DNA of 64,000 nt. Source: CAZKBP01 sp964551015. Its GTDB lineage: Bacteria; Bacteroidota; Bacteroidia; Cytophagales; Microscillaceae. How positions within the stretch are numbered: position 1 is the stretch's first letter; each line of letters begins with the position of its first letter. Positions 53,237-60,196 of the stretch are shown one piece after another. The notes beneath the pieces are model-generated. The model saw only the letters and a list, made by a program, of their open reading frames with translations, was not told the DNA's origin and did not search any database. The position numbers were made by a program, and so were the translations under genes. The DNA lies in the NCBI GenBank assembly GCA_964551015.1, contig CAZKBP010000005.1, positions 186,001-250,000 of the forward strand. The letters run 5' to 3'.

Positions 53237-53623
53237 ATGACAACCCAAATCACCGAAGGCATTAAAGTAAGTATCGTTACTGAATACCAACCTGAACATT
53301 TTAGTGGTGAACCCATTCACTACCGTTTTATCTATCGTGTTATTATCGAAAACTGCAGTGCCTACACAGCCCAATTATTAAGTCGTCATTGGTTTATTCA
53401 TAATGTTGATGGCTACCTGAGAGAAGAAAAAGGGGAGGGCGTTGTAGGTAAAAAACCCATCTTAGAACCCGGAGAAAAACATCAATACTTATCTATTTGT
53501 AACCTAAGGACCCCCGTTGGAAAAATGCGCGGAGTCTACCGGATGGAGCGAGTCTACGATGGGAAAGTTTTTGAAGTCCGCATTCCAGAGTTTACCCTGA
53601 TGCTCCCACATCTGTATAATTAA
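53237..53623 (+). CDS. apaG: ApaG-like protein
   Basis: 128 residues from the ATG at 53237; the frame opens earlier at a TTG. MTTQITEGIKVSIVTEYQPE, YRVIIENCSAYTAQLLSRHW, and GVVGKKPILEPGEKHQYLS followed by GVYRMERV match the fibronectin-type-III-like ApaG fold. ApaG is linked to cobalt/magnesium resistance and polyphosphate/diadenosine metabolism; its exact role is unclear. It stands alone. Confidence 0.92.
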   Translation: MTTQITEGIKVSIVTEYQPEHFSGEPIHYRFIYRVIIENCSAYTAQLLSRHWFIHNVDGYLREEKGEGVVGKKPILEPGEKHQYLSICNLRTPVGKMRGVYRMERVYDGKVFEVRIPEFTLMLPHLYN

Positions 53624-53679
53624 GTTCTGAGCGAAGAACCCTAGTTTCAGATATATCTTTTGATCTCAACGTCCCAAGC

Positions 53680-54450
53680 TTGATCTTATCTCTGATTCAG
53701 CACTGGCTGCAAGCTGGAAATGCTCACCATATTCATTCGCCTTTCGTATATCATCTTTATACGGAGATTATCCGATCTCAACAGTATTATTATGCCTACG
53801 AGGAAGTAGAAAATCTACACCGTGCCCTACGCAAAGACACCCGGGTGATTCAAGTTCAGGATTACGGGGCAGGTTCCAAGCGATTGCCTGGCCGTCATCG
53901 TAGAATAGGAGCGATTGCCCGCCATTCTGTATTATCTCGTAAGGAAGGTCGGTTGCTGTTTCGTTTGGTAAATCATTTCCAGCCCAAAGTGATCTTCGAG
54001 TTAGGAACTTCCTTGGGCATTTCTACGGCTTATTTGGGTAAAGCCGGAGGACAATCGCAAATTTACACCTTCGAAGGATGCCCCGCCACGGCGCATATTG
54101 CCCGAGAAAATTTTTCTCACCTAAAATTAGCACAAATTCAGGTGCTTGTCGGTTCCCTAGAAAATACCTTGTTGAACCAAGTACAAAAAGTAGATCAGAT
54201 TGATTTTTTGTATATGGATGCGAATCATCGTTATGAACCCACGCTGGCTTACTTCGAGACTTGTTTGCCCAAGTTGCACGAAAATTCTCTGGTGATATTA
54301 GATGACATTTATTGGTCAAAAGAAATGCAGGTGGCCTGGCAGAATCTACATCATCGTCCTGAGGTGGGGCTAAGCATAGATTTATTTCAAATGGGATTAC
54401 TTTTCTTCCGAAAAAAGCAAGCCAAAGAACATTTTACTCTACATTTTTAG
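53680..54450 (+). CDS. Class I SAM-dependent methyltransferase (O-methyltransferase type)
   Basis: 256 residues from a TTG at 53680; no ATG is available upstream or near. The start HHIHSPFVYHLYTEII and the SAM-binding segment IFELGTSLGISTAYLGKAGG are diagnostic. FLYMDANHRYEPTLAYFE and ILDDIYWSKEMQVAWQ complete the core. It methylates a small molecule or another target that cannot be named. Its last 17 bp overlap the convergent ccoS gene. Confidence 0.8.
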   Translation: MILSLIQHWLQAGNAHHIHSPFVYHLYTEIIRSQQYYYAYEEVENLHRALRKDTRVIQVQDYGAGSKRLPGRHRRIGAIARHSVLSRKEGRLLFRLVNHFQPKVIFELGTSLGISTAYLGKAGGQSQIYTFEGCPATAHIARENFSHLKLAQIQVLVGSLENTLLNQVQKVDQIDFLYMDANHRYEPTLAYFETCLPKLHENSLVILDDIYWSKEMQVAWQNLHHRPEVGLSIDLFQMGLLFFRKKQAKEHFTLHF

Positions 54451-54655
54451 TCTCTTGGGGCTGAGTCGTATTTTTTGTTTTATCAATATTTTCCCTGTCT
54501 TGCGCATCTGAATCATTTCTCTCCTCAAACAAGATTCGCACGGAGGGAGAATAAGTATCTTCATACTGCCCACTTTTGACGGCCCAGAGAAAAGCAAACA
54601 GAAAACCTCCGGCAACCAGAATACTAGCAATAACTAAAATGATAAGAACGGACAT
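54434..54655 (-). CDS. ccoS: CcoS, cbb3-type cytochrome oxidase assembly protein
   Basis: 73 residues. MSVLIILVIASILVAGGFLF is a transmembrane helix, followed by AFLWAVKSGQYEDTYSPSVR, the CcoS signature. CcoS is needed to insert heme and copper into cbb3 oxidase. No ccoNOP or ccoGHI gene is nearby, so it is an orphan. The ATG lies 4 bp after the -7 box TATTTTTG. Its 3' end overlaps the methyltransferase gene antisense by 17 bp. Confidence 0.88.
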   Translation of the reverse strand: MSVLIILVIASILVAGGFLFAFLWAVKSGQYEDTYSPSVRILFEERNDSDAQDRENIDKTKNTTQPQETKNVE

Positions 54656-54659
54656 AATA

Positions 54660-54667
54660 CAAAAATA
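54660..54667 (-). promoter_or_regulatory. Candidate -7 element of ccoS (TATTTTTG), leaderless geometry
   Basis: TATTTTTG on the minus strand ends 4 nt before the ATG. The transcript would begin at or next to the A of the start codon. Confidence 0.4.
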
Positions 54668-54685
54668 AATAAATAGAACGATAAC

Positions 54686-54726
54686 TAAAAAAAGAGCTGG
54701 CTCTCAGAATAAAGAACCAGTTCTCT
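54686..54726 (-). terminator. Intrinsic terminator upstream of ccoS
   Basis: On the minus strand AGAGAACTGGTTCT pairs with AGAGCCAGCTCT through a short loop, followed by a run of Ts. No annotated minus-strand gene lies before it for over 300 bp apart from the 20-codon ORF. Confidence 0.78.
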
Positions 54727-54762
54727 GTAAACTTAATTATGAATTAAACTTATGATTTGTTA

Positions 54763-54825
54763 TTAAACTCCTTTGGCTTTAATTTTCAGAATCACGTTTA
54801 TTTTTCCTTTCTGGTCATCTCTCAT
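54763..54825 (-). CDS. Candidate 20-residue ORF, leaderless
   Basis: The ORF encodes MRDDQKGKINVILKIKAKGV and stops at TAA. Its ATG lies 4 nt after the -7 box TACCTTTG (54830-54837), so a transcript would start at the start codon. A strong terminator follows 37 bp later. The peptide is basic, with an alternating beta-like core. It could be a microprotein, a leader peptide acting on ccoS, or a coincidence inside a small RNA. I do not recognise it. Codon choice cannot decide at this length. Confidence 0.42.
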   Translation of the reverse strand: MRDDQKGKINVILKIKAKGV

Positions 54826-54829
54826 AGCT

Positions 54830-54837
54830 CAAAGGTA
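54830..54837 (-). promoter_or_regulatory. Candidate -7 element of the 20-codon ORF (TACCTTTG)
   Basis: Exact fit to TAnnTTTG, with a TTTT instead of TTTG about 19 nt upstream. It ends 4 nt before the ORF start, the same geometry as the ccoS box. Confidence 0.42.
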
Positions 54838-55039
54838 AAGGAGGATGTTTTTTTTAAAAATGATATTTGTCAAGCTTTGGAGATAATTTTTTGAAAGCTT
54901 AAAGTGATCCGAAATTTTGGTTTAGAAGCAAAAAATTCCAATTTTGGATACAAGGAGGGGCTATTTGCAGCTCAGGGCTAAGCCAAGCAAAATAAATATT
55001 TGAAGCTTTATTTTTATTTTATTCATTTAGAAGATTACG

Positions 55040-55837
55040 ATGTCTGCCAAAAGAACAAAATTTTTCCGCAAAACAATGACGATCTCTCTCGTGGCTAACG
55101 GTATCTTAGTGGTTGTCCTATTACTCATTTATTGGTTTAGCCGTCAGCAGTATTACCAGCAGGCCGAGCAACGCTTCCAAACTGCTTACGAGAGACGCGC
55201 CCAGCACCTCGAGACCCTACCCAACGGCTCCGAAGAAATAGTTTTTTTGGGTAATAGCCTGACCGCTGAGTGCAATTGGGCGGAGCTACTAGAGGATCAT
55301 CGGGTCGTGAACCGTGGCATCGACGGCGACCGACTGAGCCTAGTGCTTCATCGCATTGCCGAGGTGGTAGAATCAAAGCCTACACGAATTTTCCTGATGA
55401 TGGGCACCAACGACTTGGGCAAAGACCAGCCAGATTTGGATCAGCTAATCGCTAGCTACGAAAAAATTCTCAAAGAAATTAAAGTGCAATCACCAGCTAC
55501 TCAGATTTTTGTGCAGAGCCTGCTTCCGGTCAATCCTAAATTGGGAGAGAAAAAAAGAAACAATGAAAATATGCAAGCTTTTAATCAAAAGCTTGAGGCA
55601 CTGGCCGCTAGCTTGGAGACTGAATACATTGACCTTTACGCTTCTTTTACAGAAGAGGGACGCTTGAAGGAAACCTACAGTAACGATGGCCTCCATCTCA
55701 ATGGAGCTGGCTATCAGCACTGGAAAAAACAACTCGCCCCGTATCTTGGAAAAAAACCCAAGCCCACGATGTTTGATCCAGAAAGGTTAAAAGACCAAGA
55801 CATGCAGGAAGATGCAGACACGCTCACCGAAATTTGA
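55040..55837 (+). CDS. Membrane-anchored SGNH/GDSL hydrolase
   Basis: 265 residues. An N-terminal transmembrane helix (LVANGILVVVLLLIYWF) anchors the enzyme to the membrane. Block I is FLGNSLTAECNW with nucleophile Ser; block II NRGIDGDRL with Gly; block III MGTNDL with Asn; block V NDGLHLNGAG with Asp and His. All SGNH residues are present. Substrate probably an acetyl or acyl ester on a glycan or lipid. A paralogue that has lost these residues follows immediately. Confidence 0.88.
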   Translation: MSAKRTKFFRKTMTISLVANGILVVVLLLIYWFSRQQYYQQAEQRFQTAYERRAQHLETLPNGSEEIVFLGNSLTAECNWAELLEDHRVVNRGIDGDRLSLVLHRIAEVVESKPTRIFLMMGTNDLGKDQPDLDQLIASYEKILKEIKVQSPATQIFVQSLLPVNPKLGEKKRNNENMQAFNQKLEALAASLETEYIDLYASFTEEGRLKETYSNDGLHLNGAGYQHWKKQLAPYLGKKPKPTMFDPERLKDQDMQEDADTLTEI

Positions 55838-55866
55838 TTTCCAGACAAAGAGAATTCACTAAACTT

Positions 55867-56559
55867 ATGAAAAAACTACTCATCACCTCTCTAGTTATCA
55901 ATGCCTTGTTGATTTTGCTCGCCTTGTTGGGGCCTTCTCTGCTAAGGAATTATCGGGAAGGGATTGCTCAGAAAAATACACAATTGCACCGTGAAAGACG
56001 ACTTTCGCTTTTTGATACCCTTGGTCTGTCTTCTGAGAGCATTATTTTCTTGGGAGATGAATTTATAGAAAGTGCCAACTGGCGAGAATTGATGCAAAAT
56101 TCACAAATCAAAAATAGAGGCATCCGCAAAGAAACCAGCACTAATTTATTGAGTCGCCTGAAAAATATTACCCAAGCCAAACCCCAAAAAATCTTCTTGA
56201 TGGTAGGCTACCACGATTTAAGAATGGGTAAGGCTCCCAAACAAATTCTAGAAAATTATCAAAAAATAATCAAGCAAATCCAGCAATCCTCCTCCAAGAC
56301 AGAAATTTACCTGCACAGCTTGACTCCTGTTTTTTATGAGCAAAATGATGAAGTCAAAAATGAAAATATCATCGTGCTAAACGGTGGCCTGCGAGAACTC
56401 GCCGCAAAAGAAAAAGCTACCTTCATTGACCTTTTCAACCCGATGGTGGGCAATACAGAAACCCATGAACTAAAACCCGAATACACCAATGATGGCCTGC
56501 ATCTCAGCGCGGCTGCTTACGTGCGCTGGAAAGCCCTGATTGAGCGATATCTGAGTTGA
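55867..56559 (+). CDS. Degenerate SGNH-hydrolase paralogue (probable pseudoenzyme)
   Basis: 230 residues from the ATG at 55867; the frame extends to a TTG that overlaps the preceding gene. The layout matches its neighbour: membrane helix (LLITSLVINALLILLALLGP), then FLGDEFIESANW, NRGIRKETST, MVGYHDLRMG and NDGLHLSAAAY. The nucleophile Ser is replaced by Glu and the block III Asn by His, while the Gly and the Asp-His pair remain. It should not hydrolyse esters by the usual mechanism, so it may bind a ligand or form a heteromer with its partner. It lies 29 bp downstream, in the same operon. Confidence 0.85.
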   Translation: MKKLLITSLVINALLILLALLGPSLLRNYREGIAQKNTQLHRERRLSLFDTLGLSSESIIFLGDEFIESANWRELMQNSQIKNRGIRKETSTNLLSRLKNITQAKPQKIFLMVGYHDLRMGKAPKQILENYQKIIKQIQQSSSKTEIYLHSLTPVFYEQNDEVKNENIIVLNGGLRELAAKEKATFIDLFNPMVGNTETHELKPEYTNDGLHLSAAAYVRWKALIERYLS

Positions 56560-56714
56560 AAATTAAGTAGTAAACCAATAAATAGAATGGAAGAACTCAG
56601 TACCGCATCATCTACCCACGCGTGCTAACTGCAATCAGTTGTTTCTTGAATTAATTCAATTCTTGACCAGCAATGGGCAATTTACCCTTTCCCACCTTCA
56701 GTTTGCCATCTGTA

Positions 56715-56732
56715 ATTTGTAATTTGCATCTA
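56715..56732 (+). repeat. AATTTGTAATTTGCA word copy
   Basis: TGTAATTTGTAATTTGCA in the intergenic region resembles the run at 50702-50740. Confidence 0.4.
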
Positions 56733-56749
56733 AAACCTTGTTATCTCCC

Positions 56750-58606
56750 ATGAACGCAACAACTGCCCCTCATCTCGAGCAAATGATCGAGCAATTACAG
56801 ACCATTCAAGCCTATGGTGCCAAACTCGAGCAAAGATTTAATTTAGAAATTTCTCAAGCGCATCCATCTTTCCGGCAGAGCCTGCGAAACCTACTGCATT
56901 ACTTAGCATTACGCCACCACGATATTCAAGACCTCCAGAAGCAATTAGGGAGAATGGGTATCTCGCGCCTCGGTAAAGCCGAAAGCCACGTAATCGCCAG
57001 CATGGTGGCCATCCAGAATATTTTACTGCGTATTCAGGGCTCTACTAATTTATTAGAAGAAGAAAATTGTGTTTCCTTTGACCAAGGTAAAGCTTTGCTA
57101 GAAGAGCACGCCGAACAATCTTTTGGGGCTAAACCTTCCCACCGTAGAGCACGCATCATGGTTACTTTTCCTTCCGAAGCGGCGGAGGACTACGAACTTG
57201 TGTTGGGGCTTTTGAAGGCGGGGATGAACTGTGCCCGACTCAATTGCGCCCACGATTCGCCAGAGGCCTGGGGAAAAATGATTCAAAACCTCCAAAAAGC
57301 CATGCAAGAAACGGGTAAGCACTGCAAGGTATGCATGGACTTGGGTGGCCCTAAGATACGTACGGGTGCGATGAAAGCCGGCCCCAAAGTCATCCATCTT
57401 TCACCCCAACGCGACCCTCTGGGTAATATCATCGGTACTTATCGAGTTTGGTTAGCTCCTGAGGAACAAACACCTCCCACAGAAACAGATGCACATATTC
57501 CCCTTGCCCAAGATTTGCTGGCAAAAGCCAAAACTGGTGATGAAATCCGCTTCCAAGATTCCCGTGGAAAAAAAAGAACCCTCCAACTCCTTGCACAGGA
57601 GGAAAATGGCTACTGGGCCGAGTCTGATGATAATGCTTACATCCTCACGGGACTACCCGTATCGCTTTGCCGCAAAGATGAGGAGATAGCACAGGGAGAG
57701 ATCGGAGAGCTACCCCCCATCCAGCAACATATTCTACTCAACGTGGGAGATCAGTTTCGTATTCATAAAGCAGAACTGCCAGGCGAACCTGCTCAGTACG
57801 ATGAGCAGGGCAATCTGCTCGCCTTGGCTCATACTTGCTGTGATTTGCCAAGCCTCTACACAGATTTACGTCCCGGTGAGAAAGTCCTTTTTGATGATGG
57901 CAAAATTGAAAGCGTAGTCAAAACCGTTTCTGATGAAGAAATTGTCGTGGAAATCACTTATGCCAAAGTGGGTGGAGCCAAACTCAAAGCCGAAAAAGGA
58001 ATTAACCTGCCCGATAGTAACCTTCGCCTCAGCGGCTTAACCGAAAAGGATAAAGAAGACCTCAAATTCGTGGTCAAACACGCCGATGTGATTAATATGT
58101 CCTTTGTCAACAGCCCCCAAGATGTAGAAGATTTACTACAAGTAATACAAAATCTGGGAGCTTCCCCTGAGAAAATTGGCATTGTCCTCAAGATCGAGAC
58201 GCAAAAAGGCGTCACGAACCTGCCGAGTATCCTGCTCAAAGCAATGCAATGGGCTCCCTTGGGAGTAATGATCGCCCGTGGTGACTTAGCCGTAGAATGT
58301 GGATGGAGAAATTTGGCCGAAGTTCAAGAGGAAATTCTTCGGATTTGCGAAGCCGCCCACGTACCCATTATCTGGGCTACGCAAGTACTAGAATCAGTAG
58401 CCAAAAAAGGACGCCCTTCTCGCGCCGAAATTACCGATGCCGCTATGTCTCAACGAGCAGAATGCGTTATGCTCAACAAAGGGCCTTATATTCTAGAAGC
58501 TATCTCCATGCTGGATGAAATTCTGCATTCCATGCAAATGCACCAAGACAAAAAGGCTCCCATGCTTCCGACCCTGAAAATACCTGATCATTTGGTTGGA
58601 GAGTAA
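56750..58606 (+). CDS. Non-canonical pyruvate kinase-like protein
   Basis: 618 residues from the ATG at 56750. Residues 1-130 are an additional helical domain. The catalytic A domain has CARLNCAHDSPEAW, MDLGGPKIRTG, LKIETQKGVTNLP with catalytic Lys, MIARGDLAVECG and WATQVLESVAKKGRPSRAEI. The usual MLSGETAKG segment is shortened to MLNKGPY, Ser of the potassium site is Ala, and the C-terminal allosteric domain is missing. The enlarged middle region (about 220-370) replaces a normal B domain. It is a real but divergent family; whether it phosphorylates ADP from PEP is not certain. Confidence 0.8.
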   Translation: MNATTAPHLEQMIEQLQTIQAYGAKLEQRFNLEISQAHPSFRQSLRNLLHYLALRHHDIQDLQKQLGRMGISRLGKAESHVIASMVAIQNILLRIQGSTNLLEEENCVSFDQGKALLEEHAEQSFGAKPSHRRARIMVTFPSEAAEDYELVLGLLKAGMNCARLNCAHDSPEAWGKMIQNLQKAMQETGKHCKVCMDLGGPKIRTGAMKAGPKVIHLSPQRDPLGNIIGTYRVWLAPEEQTPPTETDAHIPLAQDLLAKAKTGDEIRFQDSRGKKRTLQLLAQEENGYWAESDDNAYILTGLPVSLCRKDEEIAQGEIGELPPIQQHILLNVGDQFRIHKAELPGEPAQYDEQGNLLALAHTCCDLPSLYTDLRPGEKVLFDDGKIESVVKTVSDEEIVVEITYAKVGGAKLKAEKGINLPDSNLRLSGLTEKDKEDLKFVVKHADVINMSFVNSPQDVEDLLQVIQNLGASPEKIGIVLKIETQKGVTNLPSILLKAMQWAPLGVMIARGDLAVECGWRNLAEVQEEILRICEAAHVPIIWATQVLESVAKKGRPSRAEITDAAMSQRAECVMLNKGPYILEAISMLDEILHSMQMHQDKKAPMLPTLKIPDHLVGE

Positions 58607-58767
58607 ATGGCAACAATTTATAGCGTAAATCACGACAAAAATAGGGTGCCTGCTCGTGGAGCAATCCCCGTGCAGTTCTGCACCTAAATCATGCAATCTA
58701 AAAAACTTCCAAACGATTTCTTTGCAAAAGGAGTTAAGAATAAGAATTCCAAACTAAAGAAAGAAAG

Positions 58768-58875
58768 ATGTTTGCAAAAGTTATGTTTGTTTTAATCGGG
58801 AGCATTGTTTTTCCCGCAATCGGCTATTATTTAGACTGGCGATTTAATCGCAGACGGACGAAAAAGATGAAATAA
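58768..58875 (+). CDS. Candidate 35-residue membrane microprotein
   Basis: The ORF begins with MFAKVMFVLIGSIVFPAIGY, a likely transmembrane helix, and ends in a basic tail (RFNRRRTKKMK). An AAAGAAAG purine run precedes the ATG. It stands in an intergenic region between the pyruvate kinase and dxr. The hydrophobic/basic layout is typical of single-pass microproteins, but no homologue is known to me. Confidence 0.45.
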   Translation: MFAKVMFVLIGSIVFPAIGYYLDWRFNRRRTKKMK

Positions 58876-58899
58876 AGATATTTTCTGAACCTAATTTCT

Positions 58900-58907
58900 T
58901 ATTTTTG
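58900..58907 (+). promoter_or_regulatory. Candidate -7 element of dxr (TATTTTTG)
   Basis: Fits TAnnTTTG and lies 47 bp before the dxr ATG. The -33 position is only T-rich. Confidence 0.35.
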
Positions 58908-58954
58908 TCTTTCCAAAAAATTAATTTTAGAAAAATTAGCAATCGCCTCTCTTT

Positions 58955-60115
58955 ATGAGTCAAGCCCCCAAGCATGTAGCCGTTCTGGGTTCTACTGGCT
59001 CCATCGGTACACAAGCCCTGGAAGTAATGGCTCAGCACCAAGATCAATTCCAGATCGATGTGCTGACGGCTCGCCGTAACGTAGATTTACTGATCGAGCA
59101 AAGCCTTCAATTTCATCCCAAGCACGTTGTCATCACGGAGTCTGCCCATTATCAGCAGCTCAAAAACGCTCTGTCTGGCCTTGATACTCAAGTGCACGCG
59201 GGGCAAGACGCTTTGGCCGAAGTAGTACAGGAACCCTCCACTGATTTAGTGTTGACGGGTGTAGTCGGCTATTGTGGCCTGCTACCTACCATCAAGGCTC
59301 TAGAAGCAGGCAAAGACATTGCCCTCTCGAATAAAGAAACTTTGGTCGTGGCCGGAGAGCTGATCATGGAACTAGCTCGGGAAAAAGATGCGGCTATCCT
59401 TCCCGTAGACTCGGAGCACTCGGCGATTTTTCAGTGCTTAGTCGGAGAAGCCCAAAATCCTATCGAAAAAATAATCTTGACCGCTTCGGGTGGCCCCTTT
59501 CGGGGAAAAAAAGTCGAAGAACTCCTGCACGTAACCAAAGCACAGGCACTCAAACATCCTAATTGGAGTATGGGAGCCAAGGTTACGATAGATTCAGCCT
59601 CTCTGATGAACAAAGGCCTAGAAGTGATCGAGGCAAAGTGGTTGTTTGGCTTAGAAACCCGTCAAGTAGAGGTCATTGTACATCCACAATCTATCGTTCA
59701 TTCCCTCGTTCAATTTGAAGATGGCTCTATCAAAGCACAGATGGGGCTACCTGATATGAAGCTACCCATTCAATATGCCTTGAGCTATCCACGGCGATTG
59801 ACCTCAAATTTTCCGCGGTTTAGTTTTTTAGATTATCCCCAACTCACTTTCGAGCAGCCAGATACGGAAACTTTCCGTAATCTGGTATTAGCCTTTGAAG
59901 CCTTGCAAAAAGCGGGGAATATGCCTTGTGTGCTCAATGCCGCGAATGAAGTAGTTGTGCAAAAATTTTTGGAAGATGGCATTCGTTTCTTAGAAATGTC
60001 GGATATCATTGCGGATTGTATGGCTAAGATTCCTTACATCCCGAGTCCAAGCTACGAGGATTACGTGCAGAGTGATGCCGAGGCTCGTAGGCTGGCAAGT
60101 ATGTTGTGTAGTTAA
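58955..60115 (+). CDS. dxr: 1-deoxy-D-xylulose 5-phosphate reductoisomerase
   Basis: 386 residues. NADPH motif GSTGSIGTQALEV; active-site segments SNKETLVVAGE, PVDSEHSAIFQCL, SMNKGLEVIEA and HPQSIVHSLVQFEDGS. All expected metal and substrate residues are present. It is the committed step of the methylerythritol phosphate route to isoprenoids. It heads a unit with rseP and a DUF6702-like gene. Presence of HMG-CoA reductase in the same window is notable. Confidence 0.97.
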   Translation: MSQAPKHVAVLGSTGSIGTQALEVMAQHQDQFQIDVLTARRNVDLLIEQSLQFHPKHVVITESAHYQQLKNALSGLDTQVHAGQDALAEVVQEPSTDLVLTGVVGYCGLLPTIKALEAGKDIALSNKETLVVAGELIMELAREKDAAILPVDSEHSAIFQCLVGEAQNPIEKIILTASGGPFRGKKVEELLHVTKAQALKHPNWSMGAKVTIDSASLMNKGLEVIEAKWLFGLETRQVEVIVHPQSIVHSLVQFEDGSIKAQMGLPDMKLPIQYALSYPRRLTSNFPRFSFLDYPQLTFEQPDTETFRNLVLAFEALQKAGNMPCVLNAANEVVVQKFLEDGIRFLEMSDIIADCMAKIPYIPSPSYEDYVQSDAEARRLASMLCS

Positions 60116-60196
60116 AGATTTGTGATTAAAAAGATGATTTTGGCTTCTCACCATAAATAGCCCGTTGGAAGTAGCCAAAGTTACTAAAATAAAGAT

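Noticed and set aside
56650..56680. GAATTAATTC palindrome
   Set aside because: Short AT-rich palindrome; no second copy or gene-linked position that would support an operator.
58640..58690. GC-rich hairpins (GCTCGTGGAGC and GTGCAGTTCTGCAC) after the pyruvate kinase gene
   Set aside because: They look like a structured RNA or tRNA-like fold, but no anticodon arm, TTC-arm or CCA-adjacent stem can be built. They could be a terminator without a T tract.
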